Assembly: GCA_029844215.1 (NCBI GenBank)
Contig: CM056738.1
Location: 64,447,593-64,511,592, forward strand
Origin: Przewalskia tangutica
Taxonomy: Eukaryota > Streptophyta > Magnoliopsida > Solanales > Solanaceae
Direction of reading: 5' to 3'
DNA length: 64,000 nt
The notes beneath the pieces were generated by a model that ran no database searches, was not told the origin of the DNA, and saw only the letters and a list, made by a program, of their open reading frames with translations. The position numbers and the translations under genes were made by a program. Shown here one piece after another: positions 49,761-62,415 of this stretch; the stretch's first letter is position 1; each line of letters begins with the position of its first letter.

Positions 49761-52054
49761 ACGACGCATATCTCTTTTATAAAAGACTCCTTTCTATGTA
49801 AAGCCCAAGATACTAACACCCGTAGTATCAAGGCGTGTCTATTTTTCAAAGTAAGTTACTACACGTTTAGAAAACTCATTTCAAGGCTTGAAATCAAGTA
49901 ACTTCAAATTTTCACAATCTTGGCAACTTATGCCCTTTTATCAAAATAGACAACTTTCTAAATCTTCCATAAAGCCGTTATAACCAACTTCCCATAAAGC
50001 CGTTATAACCCTTTATGGTTTTAGACATATCCATTCCTTCAATAACCAAGAGACTTATACTATTAAAACCAAGTATCACATACTTACAAATCAAGTTCTT
50101 AACTTTCAAAATACTCCAAGTCTCTTAATAGTTAGAAAACAAGTTTTCTTCTACCTTTTAAACCTCAAGTAACTTCACCCTTAACACAAGTTACTTCTCT
50201 TAAAACATGTCATTTCTCCTCTTTTAAATCAAATAAGTAAATCACTCCTTGACTCCCCTAAAGTCATTATAATGACCTTTAGGTTTTAGAATTTAGGCAC
50301 TAGCCAAAAGATTTGGAAACCACTTCCTTTTTAAGACTCCATGTACTTTAAGTAAAATACTTTCACTTTTAAGAATCCAAACTTCACTAAGAAAATGGAT
50401 TTTACAACTTACAATTTAAACATCAAAGTACACTCAAGGAAGTACATAGAACAAATTCTATTCTAGGCAATCCAAATACAACCAAGGAATGGATCATTTA
50501 AGGAGTAGAACATACTTTCTTAATCTTAAGGAATCATGCTAGAAGAGGAGATAGTTCACATACCTTTTCGGCTAATATCCACAAGCTAAGCCGAATACGC
50601 CGTACGTAGAAGTGTCAACCTATAATGGTCACAACAAGACTATCAACTTCTAGTCTCAACGTAAAATAATACTAAGTATGCGGTCTCTAATTCTACGGAA
50701 AATCGGGCAGCACTTCCTTTGTTTCTACTCACTTTGCCACCTTTTTCAAGGTCGAATACAATAACCAAACATGCCACATTTAAGGCTCCAAACAACAACC
50801 AACCAAAGGGGATTACACGCCTTACAATACGTGTAATATTCCGCCCCACAATTCATACCAAGTAGTTTAACACTCCAAGCCATTCTCGGCCAACTACATA
50901 CTAACAATTCAAAGTCTTTTCCAACCCTTTTCAAATTCCAAGTTCTAAGGTCAACATGTTATATAGTTATAAACCACTTCAACAACTACAATTTCCTTCT
51001 TACACAACATGCGACGACTTAACGAATAATCAACTTGAATTGTAGTCTTAAGGCTAACATGCTAGTTTTCGGATTTAGGGTTCCAATAGCCAATACACTA
51101 ATCCAACTATATAATATACATCTCATGCTTGCTAATAACCATAGCTACAACAATAAGTAAACTTAATTGCTAAAACGACAAGAATATACCTTTCAAAGCC
51201 CTTAAAATTTCCAAGATTCCAAAGTTGCGCTTAGCAATTCTTAGCTCCTTTCCTTAGGTTCCAATCCTCCAAGAACTCCTTACAGCCTATGAAGAACCCA
51301 TCTTCAAGTTCCAACTTCAAAGTTGAAGAACTCCAATAGTTTCCGCCATGACTAACGTGAAAACTCCGTTTTTCCAAATCTTTCTATTGAGATATCCTTA
51401 CAATACCCTAAGGGACATTGGGTTAAAGTCTTGTGGCTAATGGATCAAAACTACAAAAATTTTGTGTGAGATAGTCAAACCCGAGAGCTACTTGAAGAAC
51501 ACAATGTTCTCTAATTTTTCTAAGTGTTCAAGACCTTGTCTTGCTACTAGTAGTATACTTATAACACAATGGAGGCTTAGACTTAAACAAATATGAGGTT
51601 AGGATGAGTTTCACTTGGATCAAGCCTAGGTGGACAAGTTGACTTGTCAACAATCTCAAGCTCTTAATTAGCAAGACTTATCATCTACATAGGTCAAATG
51701 ACCATAACACCCTTGCAAATTTCGTCCAACATCAAGTGGGGGAGGTGCCACGTGTTTCCCTCCCATTCGTCCATAAAATTCCGTAACCCTCGTGGGCCCC
51801 ACAAAAATGTAAAATTCCTCGGGTGGGCCCCACATGACCAAATCCGTACAAGTAAAATTCCATAATGTTAATAAGTCCCATACTCTTTAAATAATGTATT
51901 TTGAGAAACCAATTCTCAACAACGAACATTTTTCCTTTCCGACGTTCGGAAGATTTTCCGTCGGAAAAACAATTCTTCCTTTCGTATCAATTTCCAAGTC
52001 TTGTTTCCTTTCGTACATTCTCTTTTACATGTCCTGGACTTACGGGGTGTAACA

Positions 52055-53336
52055 TTCTTCCCCCCTTAGAAACATTCGTCCCTGAATGTTCTTAGTCGGT
52101 TTTCAAGCCATACAAACTCCGGCATAAACTCTATACTATGCCTCTCAATCAAAACTGCACAAGACCAACGATGTCACACATGACCACCACATAACATACG
52201 TAAACATAATAATGGACCTTTCGTCCGTGGTCCCTTCTCACAAAACTCGAAGGTTACAGTCTTCCCAAACACGGGATCCTTAGAGGTTCCTTTCTTTCCT
52301 TACTTGTCATACTTTCTCGTACTTTCAAACTCATCTAGTACACGTACAAAATCTCAAATTTTGTTTCTGTTCTCCAATCCTTAGAGTTACTAACCAAACT
52401 TGGCCAAATTGTTACTTACATTCCCGTGAAGGCTCTTCTCGGTCCTTACGACCTAGTTCCGGTGGAACGCATCCACGAACTCGTACAACGATCAACTAGA
52501 CTTGGGCCTAGCACCCTCGGGACCCTACCACATAACGGGACCATTTATAACAGACATCACCCTATTCCATACAATCGGTTGACCCGAAATGAGTCTACAA
52601 CCCGAATCATCGTCACACTTAACTTCTCGTTCTTAGTCTGAAATAAATCTTTCTCTTATCTCAAGGTACTTCTTACCCTATCCTCCCATTCACTAGAGGT
52701 TCGCCACATAGGCCAAAGTATTTCTACTGTACAATCTTCCCTATCGGCCTAACACTGCTACGGGGAAATTACAACTTGTGAACTCTACACAACTATAGTC
52801 TCAGCTCACTTTATCATTCTTGTCAACATTCTTAACTTTTCACTTTACTAATCAAAGTATCCCTACCTCTGGGGTATTATCACTTACAACTGCTAGCACC
52901 GCTATCTTGGTCAATAACATACTGCTTCCCCTCATGACCCTAAAGTCTTCTCCTAACCGAGAAACTGGAGGCTCTGGTGCTGGGGCCTCAAAACCTGGCG
53001 CAGAAGAACTCGCCGATTGCGGAACAACATCCGGTATACCCTGGGCATACGCCCTATCAACTCTCTGAGTCTGAATAGTAGCTCATGCTACTCCTTTGCC
53101 CTTCTCAGGCGGCCGCTTCTCCTCGAGGCATAATCAGAACACAACAACACGTCGAGAGGAATTATCTTACTAACACACTCTCTGTGGCACGATCTTAGAG
53201 TGAGAAGAATAGAAACCAACTCATAAATGTCCTGTAGCCTCCTGTTTATGGGTGTGGCGCGCAACACACCGATAATCAAGACTCTACTAGACACGGTCTG
53301 TAGACATTCCGAGGACTGACTGCTCTGATACCACTC
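52055..53336 (-). mobile_element. Array interior 3 (1.28 kb)
   Basis: Nearly identical to interiors 1 and 2; primer site GCTCTGATACCA at 53322-53333; hairpin and purine tract at 52055-52091. The gag start on the minus strand (near 53135) reads MPREEKRPPEKGK, then a frame change. Confidence 0.85.
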
Positions 53337-54232
53337 TGTCACACCCCGATCCCCGGGCCCGTGACTGGTGCCCTACCTAGGCACCCTTCTACCTTAACCA
53401 CTAAGTAAACTGCGAAAATGTAATAACACCTCTTTTTTTTTCTTTAAAACCGATCGTACGTGCAAGGCAAAGCCGACAAGGCTGCCATGTAATATACATA
53501 ATAAAAGACACTACACTGTACATGAGTCCAATCCCACATATGAATACAGACCTCTAGGAGTTAAACTGAACTATGACGGGACAAGGCCCCGCCGTACCCA
53601 TAAATGTACAAAAGCCTGTACTGAAGGAACTATACCAAAATGATAAACTCCTGAACAAAGGGAGCTATCCAAAAACCCTGAGCAGGATCCTACACCTGTC
53701 GATCACCAAACAACAGACTACACTGCGGATGAACGCACCCCGAAGGAGGTCGACGAAGAATGTACCAAGTATGTGAACAGTAAATCGTAATAAAATCATA
53801 TGATCTAAACAAAACAGAGAGACATGTATGATAGCCAACCTACGATATAACACATAAGCAAATATATCAAGTCGTGGACGCAGCCCTCAAAGTCATTACC
53901 CAACTATAACCATGGGTCTCACGCCTATAATATCAATCATGCCCGTGGAATCCTTCCTCACTTCCGACAGTCCATGATCTATTAACACCAATAAGGATAC
54001 ATGAACACCAAGTCCCACCTGTGTCCTAAATACCTCGTGGTCTCATGCCCTAATCCTACCTGAAAAGCATGACCATGGTAACACAAACAACCGGGGACAT
54101 ATATGATACTCAAAATACAACACCTTGTGCCTTACTACAATGAGAGTAAGCAAGAGTATCCTTACAATATAAAATAGAAGCTCATGATCAAAGCAGACCA
54201 TCCGCGCAGATTATTCAAAGAATCCTATTCAC

Positions 54233-54615
54233 GGACTATTTCACCCGTGATAGTCGCGTGGACCCGCGTGAGGTATTCCTCGCATAGGCTGGACCCGCCC
54301 GCATGGGACTATTTCACCCGCATAAGCCCTTTCGGACCCGCATGAGGTATTCCTCGCATAGGACTATTTCACCCGCATAAGCCCTTACGGACTCGCATGA
54401 GGTATTCCTCGCATAGGCTGGACCCGCCCGCATGGGACTATTTCACCCGCATAAGCCCTTTCGACCCGCATGAGGTATTCCTCGCATAGGACTATTTCAC
54501 CCGCATACGCCCTTACAGACTCGCATAGGTATTCCTCGTGATAGGTCGGACCCGCCCGCATGGGACTATTTCACCCGCATAGGCCCTACGGACTCCCATG
54601 AGGTATTCCTCACAT
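54233..54615 (-). repeat. Composite minisatellite, array copy 4
   Basis: Same units as 37738-38112. Confidence 0.85.
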
Positions 54616-54734
54616 CGTGGGTAGCAAATCCACGGAATTATGCAAATGCCACAAACCCGGATGACTCGAAACAACTGATATACCAATAGCACACAACCGG
54701 CTATTTCCAGCACACATAGGCAAATCCTCAATTA

Positions 54735-55270
54735 ACAAGCCAAAGTCCTTACCAAGGCACACTTAGAATGATTCACAATCAATCAAGCCAAAGTACTTAT
54801 CCAGGCACACTTAGACTAATTCTCAATTAATCAAGCCAAAGTACTTATCAAGGCATACATAGAATAATTCTCTTTTAGCAAGCCAAAGTACTTATCAAGG
54901 CACACTTAGACAAATTCTCAATTTATCAAGCCAAAGTACTAATCAAGGCATACATAGAATAATTCTCTTTTAACAAGTCAAAGTACTTATCAAGGCATAC
55001 TTAGACAAATTCTCAATTTATCAAGCCAAAGTACTAATCAAGGCATACATAGAATAATTCTCTTTTAACAAGTCAAAGTACTTATCAAGGCATACTTAGA
55101 CAAATTCTCAATTTATCAAGCCAAAGTACTAATCAAGGCATACATAGAATAATTCTCTTTTAGCAAGCCAAAGTACTTATCAAGGCACACTTAGACAAAT
55201 TCTCAATTTATCAAGCCAAAGTACTAATCAAGGCATACATAGAATAATTCTCTTTTAACAAGTCAAAGTA
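54735..55270 (-). repeat. 47/48-bp alternating repeat, array copy 4
   Basis: Same as 38230-38765. Confidence 0.92.
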
Positions 55271-57274
55271 CTACGTACGTACATTCTTTTATAAAAGACT
55301 CCTTTCTATGTAAAGCCCCAAGATACTAACACCCGTAGTATCAAGGCGTGTCTATTTTTCAAAGTAAGTTACTACACGTTTAGAAAACTCATTTCAAGGC
55401 TTGAAATCAAGTAACTTCAAATTTTCACAATCTTGGCAACTTATGCCCTTTTATCAAAATAGACAACTTTCTAAATCTTCCATAAAGCCGTTATAACCAA
55501 CTTCCCATAAAGCCGTTATAACCCTTTATGGTTTTAGACATATCCATTCCTTCAATAACCAAGAGACTTATACTATTAAAACCAAGTATCACATACTTAC
55601 AAATCAAGTTCTTAACTTTCAAAATACTCCAAGTCTCTTAATAGTTAGAAAACAAGTTTTCTTCTACCTTTTAAACCTCAAGTAACTTCACCCTTAACAC
55701 AAGTTACTTCTCTTAAAACATGTCATTTCTCCTCTTTTAAATCAAATAAGTAAATCACTCATGACTTCTAAAGTCATTATAATGACCTTTAGGTTTTAGA
55801 ATTTAGGCACTAGCCAAAAGATTAGGAAACCACTTCCTTTTTAAGACTCCATGTACTTTAAGTAAAATACTTTCACTTTTAAGAATCCAAACTTCACTAA
55901 GAAAATGGATTTTACAACTTACAATTTAAACATCAAAGTACACTCAAGGAAGTACATAGAACAAATTCTATTCTAGGCAATCCAAATACAACCAAGGAAT
56001 GAATCATTTAAGGAGTAGAACATACTTTCTTAATCTTAAGGAATCATGCTAGAAGAGGAGATAGTTCACATACCTTTTCGGCTAATATCCACAAGCTAAG
56101 CCGAATACGCCAGACGAGAAGTGTCAACCTATAATGGTCACAACAAGACTATCAACTTCTAGTCTCAACGTAGAATAATACTAAGTACGCGGTCTAATTC
56201 TACGGAAAATCGGCAAAGACTTCCTTTGTTTCTACTCACTTTGCCACCTTTTCAAGGTCGAATACAATAACCAAACACGCCACATTTAAGGCTCCAAACA
56301 ACAACTAACCAGGGGATTACACGCCTTACAATACGTGTAATATTCCGCCACGATCATACCAAGTAGTTTAACACTCCAAGCCATTCTCGGCCAACTACAT
56401 ACTAACAATTCAAAGTCTTTTCCAACCCTTTTCAAATTCCAAGTTCTAAGGTCAACATGTTATATAGTTATAAACCACTTCAATAACTACAATTTCCTTC
56501 TTACACAACACGATTTACTTAACGAATAATCAACTTGAATTGTAGTCTTAAGGCTAACATGCTAGTTTTCGGATTTAGGGTTCCAATAGCCAATACACTA
56601 ATCCAACTATATAATATACATCTCATGCTTGCTAATAACCATAGCTACAACAATAAGTAAACTTATGTAACGACGTCCGGCCCAAGCATCGGGTGCCTTA
56701 TCCTGCACCCTAGTGACACAACATCGAGAAAACCAATGGAAAATAAAACTTTAAACAAGAAACAAGATATATGATCATAAACAAAGCAACCCAACTGTTA
56801 CTTCCAATAACATATATAAATACAACTCTTTCAAAACGAATGCTTTAATCCTTTTTTACAAACCCCGCCACAACAAGATTACATGCACTTAAGATTTACA
56901 ACAACTATGACGGACAGGCCCGCCATACCACAATGTACAAGAACCTACAACTCAGTGGAACACATACCAAAAGATAAGCCTCCGAGAAACGGAGCTTCCC
57001 AAAACGCCGGTGAGATCCTAAGAGCGAGGATCCACGATCGACGACTTACTCGCGGCATGAACGCAGCCCCAAGGAGGTCAAGATAACAGTACCAAGTATG
57101 TGAAATCAGAAAATATCAGAATGAAATCATACTAGTCTATATAAAGCAGAGACATGTATGATAACCAAACTACGATTCACAACATAAAAGCGATCATGTC
57201 GATCGTGACTCACGCCTCAAGTCATCACTCAAATATAACTATGGGTCTCACGCCCACAACATCAATCATGTTCG

Positions 57275-57560
57275 CATCACGGCCGCATGCCGGACCGTGA
57301 CGGCAGACATGTCCATGATGCAACAATAATACCAATGCCCCACGGCCACATGCCCTGCAATTCTACCCTGCAGACACGCCCATGTGACATCAACAATAAT
57401 ATCTTGGGTGATCAACCCCGCCGCCGCACGGCCACATGCCCCTAATTCTACTCGGTGTACATGTCCATGTAACCACAATAACAATATATCGGTAATCAAC
57501 CCGCCGCACGGCCGCATGCCCCTAATCAGATCGGCAGTATACGCCCACGTGACATCAACA
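57275..57560 (-). repeat. Minisatellite of B-type LTR
   Basis: Units with CACGGCCACATGCCCC and GACATGTCCATG. A 150-codon minus-strand open frame through this stretch is only repeat. Confidence 0.7.
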
Positions 57561-57707
57561 ACAAGACCGTAATCAAAATGGAAACATACCCGGAATTCTC
57601 CATCACCGCCAAAGACGCCCAAGTAAGTTCTCAACAAGTCGACGGCTCTATCGAGACGCGTGGTAACACGTAAATACCACACTTGCACAACAAAGGCTAT
57701 CATCACA

Positions 57708-57780
57708 AGCATAGGCAAGTTTCACAACAACAAGCATAGGCAAGTTTCACAACAACAAGCATAGGCAAGTTTCACACAAC
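57708..57780 (-). repeat. 24-bp tandem repeat
   Basis: Three copies of CAAGCATAGGCAAGTTTCAC plus AACAA; counterpart of 25373-25448. Confidence 0.88.
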
Positions 57781-60217
57781 TCAAAGTACTTTCATTTTAT
57801 GCCAAAGTCGGGTTTTAACCCCAAAGTACTACATACGTTAAGTTCTTTTAAAAGAGATCCATTACTTTTATAAAAGTCACCCTATACCCGTAGTATTAGA
57901 ATGACCAACCCACATTCCTTTTCAAAATCAAGTAACAACATTCTTTCCTAAGTTCGGCTTTTGCCTAGTTTCAATTACTCAAGTTTCTCTTTCAAATGCT
58001 CAAGTCACTTATTTTAGAAAGGTTTCATAACTCATAGTCTTAATCTCTTTTAAAACAATTGAGTAACATATGTCATATATGTGAGTAGTTTATTCTTGTT
58101 TATAACGATCTTATTACAAAGTGCATGATCTAGAAAATGTAATATCATTTTGTCTTATCTTAGCTTCTATGCAGATGGAGGTTTCTACCGGTTTTAATAC
58201 AACACATCATTATTCAATACATTTTCCTTTATTAACGCCGCAATGGTCTCTGTCGATACACATTCCGATTCCCAAATCAAGAAACATTATCCCTTTAAAA
58301 ACCAAGTACTCATTACTCACGAATGAGGTTTCACACAAACATCCACATTAAAACAAATAAGTTAAGTCTCTTATTTTATAAGATCAAGTCTCTTAACTTC
58401 TAACATCAGTAAACCATTTTCACCTACATAAGGTCGTTATAACTAACTTCCCATAAAGCTATTATAACACCCTATGTTTTAAACAAACCAAATAACTTAG
58501 CACATGTACGCTCACCGCACTACATAGTTCACAACAATCATGCTAGAAAAGATAGGAAGAGGTTCACATACCTCGCGACGATTTATCGACAATAAGCAAA
58601 ATGCTCCAAGTACTACAACCTTGCTAGCCCTTTCCACTCCTCGAGTAGAATACGCTACTCTTAGTACTTTCACCTATAAAGGTCACAAACGTCTATTAAC
58701 CCCAAAACACAAGTTTCTATCTTTCTACGTAAAATTGGCAAAGACTCTCCCCGCAACAACAGTAAATCTCCTCTCTATCGAGGCCGGCTACCAAGCCAAC
58801 CGTGGGTGGTTTACACGCCTAACCTGACGTGTACAATTCTACTCAAAGAATACTACACAAGTCTCGCAATACTGTCCTATGTAAATACGATTCTGGGCTT
58901 CTTTATTCTTCAGGCTTAAGTCAAAAGACATTGCCGAATACTAAGTATAGTTCCATATATAGTATACTTCAACTATATATTCTAACAAACATGTAATTTC
59001 CAATTACAATAGAGGGACAAGATAATTACCTCGATAAGCCCAAAATTATCCAAGTTATAATGTCGATCCTGAGCAAGGTTTAGCTCCTACTCCGTGCGCT
59101 CCAAACAACCCTTAGAAGTTCTAACCAACTTCTACTCAAATACTTCAACCAACTATGAAGATTTCCTTAGGGTTTCAGTTTGAGACTAAAAAGGACAAAA
59201 GGTAGTATTTTCGGACTCTACGTATAGAGGTATCTTTGGAATACTACAAGGTACAAGGCTAAGGTATTTTGGGCATTATAACAATACTAGGAGAAGTATT
59301 TCAATACCACAAGGGAGGGGTATTATACGAAAACAACTAGGCTAGGGGGGGGTACCCCACGGCTAGCACCACAAAGGGGGGGAGGGGAACCCCTCGGCCA
59401 AAGGCCACACGAAAAGGGGGAGTGGGAAGGCTCTCGGCTAAGAGCTCACAAAGGGGGAGAAGAGGGTTTCAAGACTTGGAAGTTTTTGGAATGGATGAAG
59501 TCTTCATACTTAGGGGGGATATTTATAGCAAAACCAAAGGCCAACCAAGGGCCAAGATCCTTCCAAGTGTATAGCAAGTGTAAGGGCAAGATTAAGCCAA
59601 GTGCACCCTAAACCCTACTCCACAAAACACTCCACAAAACAAGCCACAAAGCAAGGCACACTTGGGGCCAATCGCCATGCCAACCCACCTCGACCGCCTC
59701 TCCAAATCGTCCAACGAGGTGACAAGTGTCACCCTCCCGTTGGTCCAAAAGGTTTCGTCTCTGGAAAAATCCGCAAAAATACAAAACGACATAGCCGGAA
59801 TTTTCCTTCGCAAGTTATGTAAAACGCTTCATTAAAAACGACTTAACCAAAGTGCCAGACAAATGTCATTCTACGAAGCCACGCAGGCGGGGTGACACGT
59901 GTCACCCTCCTAATGGCCCTCAAAAACGTCTTCCAAAAAAATATCCACAATGGCCAAAATCTCGAAAACAAAGTGGGCTCTACAAAACCAGAATTTCTCC
60001 GTGGCCCCACGTGACCATTTCCAAAATAAAATCTCAAAATTCTAATATAATCTATGAAGTCCAAATACCAAACTGGGAATCCAATTCCCATTAACGAACC
60101 TTTTTCTTCACAAATAACCTAAACTTTTCCAAAAAAACTCACATCTTTCTTTCTTTTCAAAATTTCGCAGCACTCGCACGCCCTCACATACATACCCTGC
60201 AACTACGGGGTATAACA

Positions 60218-60253
60218 TGCTCCCCTCCTTAGAAACATTCGTCCCGAATGTTC
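60218..60253 (-). promoter_or_regulatory. Hairpin plus polypurine tract
   Basis: On the minus strand GAACATTCGGGACGAATGTTTC (60232-60253) then TAAGGAGGGGAGCA, then the LTR. Confidence 0.75.
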
Positions 60254-60990
60254 CTTCTCAAGTCGGAGACCGATAAAGTTCCTCTACCACGTTGCCGACG
60301 CCACGCCGCTACGAACTAACACACGCTCTCTTCTCCCTAACTCGTTGTACTTTCTCGAACACTCGAACTCTTTTTATTATCCGTACCATACTTCCGTCAA
60401 TGCTTCTGTTTCCAACCTTTGGAGTTACTACCTCCAAACTTGGTCATCATACTAACTTCAATCTCCCTTAAGGCCATTCCCGGCCTCCACGATCCGCTTC
60501 TGGTCGAACATATCCACCAACTCATACGATGGTCATACAAACTGGGCCTAGCATCCACGTGACTCCTACCACTGGCGGGACCACCTAACTGACTTACCCC
60601 AAACCGGTTACGGGTTGACCCGCAAATGGTCCTCAACCCGACCCCCAACGCTAAACTCTTGTTCCCCGATCCGAACAATCTTACTAACTCACATCATGAA
60701 AGCTACCACTTCCATCTCACACTACCCACTGACTTATCACACAAATAAATCCCACGTAAACCACTACTCTGATAAGGGTCAAACATAAAATAAATCTTTA
60801 ACTCAAGACGACCTTACCCCTAAGGTCTCAGTCGTGACATAGTCTAAGGTTCACACTTACCATGCCCCATACGTATCCTCCCAACTAAGCATGTTTTCTA
60901 ACTCACAATTAACACAACGCTATTCGCATAGCACATAATAATGAGACCATCATAACAAGCATACCAAAACTCTAGAGGGTTAAGGATATA
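60254..60990 (-). mobile_element. Non-coding part of family B interior
   Basis: Counterpart of 27951-28619. No pol motif and no convincing frame. Confidence 0.6.
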
Positions 60991-62218
60991 CCTGAAGCTA
61001 CCGCTCCACTCTAATCATAGGCCTCACCGCAGGCGCATAATCGTAGAAGACGAACCACCATCGATCCGGTAGGTCGAGTCGTAACATCCGCGCTACCTTG
61101 GCCTGATACCGCCGCGAAATGGCCCGCTGGCCGCAAAAATAACAAGCTCCTCGCACCACGACACTTCCCGAAATGCGGTCTACCACATCGACCACACCGA
61201 GGTAGGGTGACCGTGATCCGCCAACACTTTACTTCCTCGAAACTCAACCTCGAGCCCCGACCGCTCCCGAATACTCAAGGTTGTGAGGACCACTCGCATC
61301 GGGCGGAGGTACAAAACTAGTATGCCGCTGAGGCGTCCGCCTCGAAAGTCACCAAAGGACCTCGTTGTTCGCCCTCTTCTCGCCGATCTTCGTCATTCCG
61401 CCGACCTCTCCGTGCCTCACATCCCGCAGATGAGCTCGCATGCGGCAATGTCCATGCCCTACGAAGAGCTACCCGAACATGCCTCGACATGTAATCATCG
61501 AGCCCTCGTAACATATCGGTGCACTCGATCCTCCATACTAGCTACCAACGCTGACGCACGCCAATGAGTCGAACTCACATTGTACTCCCAACTGCACGCC
61601 CGCCTCGTCTAAGCATCAAAATCTGCACTGCGTCTCTCATCTCGCGGAGGCAAGAAGTGCGCGAGGAAAGCCCCAAAACTCATCCCATACTGCTGGAGGT
61701 GCATGCTCTCCCGAAAGCTCCCATGAATCAAACCAATCGATCGCGGTATCACGCACCGATGCGAACCAAAGGTCACAGACTCGGTCTCTCAAGCCTTGAT
61801 CACCCGCGTGATCCGTCAGAATCGCCGGATGAACTCCTCGCGATCATCCTCGTGCCTCGACCCATAAAACTCGCGGCTACAACTCGTAAAGTCCGTAGCC
61901 TCAAACTATTCGCCTGGGGTGAACCATCGTGCATCGAATCGAATCACAGATCCAAATTTATCCTCATATCTGCCACGACTCGCCAAGAATCGGGCCATCT
62001 CCTTGTAACCCATCTCTCCGCCTCTGCATCGCTGGATCGGAGGCTCAGTATCGCGGTCTCAGCAGCCTATTGCCGCGCTCTAACCTCTCGCTGGCCGGGC
62101 GCCACAAAACCCGCCGTCTCAAGCACAACCTCGTGTATCGGGCTCGCGCTGCACTCTCTCAGATCTCACTAGCGGTTCCTCTGCCTTGCCCTTCGTGGCT
62201 CGTTGGCGCTGGAGGCAT
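60991..62218 (-). pseudogene. gag of second family B element
   Basis: ATG at 62218 (minus) reads MPPAPTSHEGQGRG. Further along, EEFIRRF-RITR, AVWDEFWGFP and SMEDRVHRYV blocks mark the capsid. The nucleocapsid part is split between frames: CGRCGRPHFGKCRGA (about 61150-61195) and then CYFCGQRAISRRY (about 61105-61145), a zinc knuckle lacking its His-Cys end. Many frame changes. The long plus-strand open frame at 61564-62172 is the antisense of this gene. Confidence 0.72.
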
Positions 62219-62402
62219 AATCGGTAAAAACGAGACACGCTGAGGGTCCAACTTACAACACGCCTCTAAGGCACGATCTCGTAATGAGAAGAATGGAAAC
62301 TAATCCTAAATGTCTCAGCCTCTCGATTATAGATGTGGTGCACAACACATCGATAATCAAGACTTACTAGACACGGTCAGAGACACTTTCCGAGGATTAA
62401 TC

Positions 62403-62415
62403 GCTTCGATACCAC
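62403..62415 (-). promoter_or_regulatory. Primer-binding site (tRNA-iMet), altered
   Basis: Minus strand TGGTATCGAAGCG, four bases from the LTR at 62419. The change from TGGTATCAGAGC is again at CAG. Confidence 0.6.

Larger units (their letters stand above)
47818..52054 (-). mobile_element. C-type LTR, array copy 3
   Basis: 4237 bp, complete; minisatellites at 48726-49100 and 49225-49760; empty site for the solo LTR at about 48461-48480. Confidence 0.92.
53337..56665 (-). mobile_element. C-type LTR, array copy 4 (truncated)
   Basis: First 3329 bases (plus-strand reading) of the LTR; broken by the family B element at 56666 in the sequence AACTTA-ATTGC that is whole in copies 1-3. Minisatellites at 54233-54615 and 54735-55270. 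Empty site for the solo LTR at about 53978-53996. Confidence 0.9.
56666..60217 (-). mobile_element. 3' LTR of second family B element
   Basis: 3552 bp; minus strand TGTTATACCCCGTAGTTGC to GTTACA. TATA box at 59520-59527, palindrome GGTGACACGTGTCACC at 59891-59906, minisatellite at 57275-57560, 24-bp repeat at 57708-57780. Confidence 0.88.

Noticed and set aside
41372..52641. Identical 71-86-codon plus-strand frames at 41372, 46869 and 52426
   Set aside because: They repeat because the array interior repeats; they lie antisense to the element and show no domain. Near identity of the units makes conservation uninformative.
57266..57718. 150-codon minus-strand open frame
   Set aside because: It runs through the LTR minisatellite; the repeat units, not a protein, explain the open reading.
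61564..62172. 202-codon plus-strand open frame
   Set aside because: It is antisense to the gag remnant of the inverted family B element, and the same region on the plus-strand copy has no such frame.
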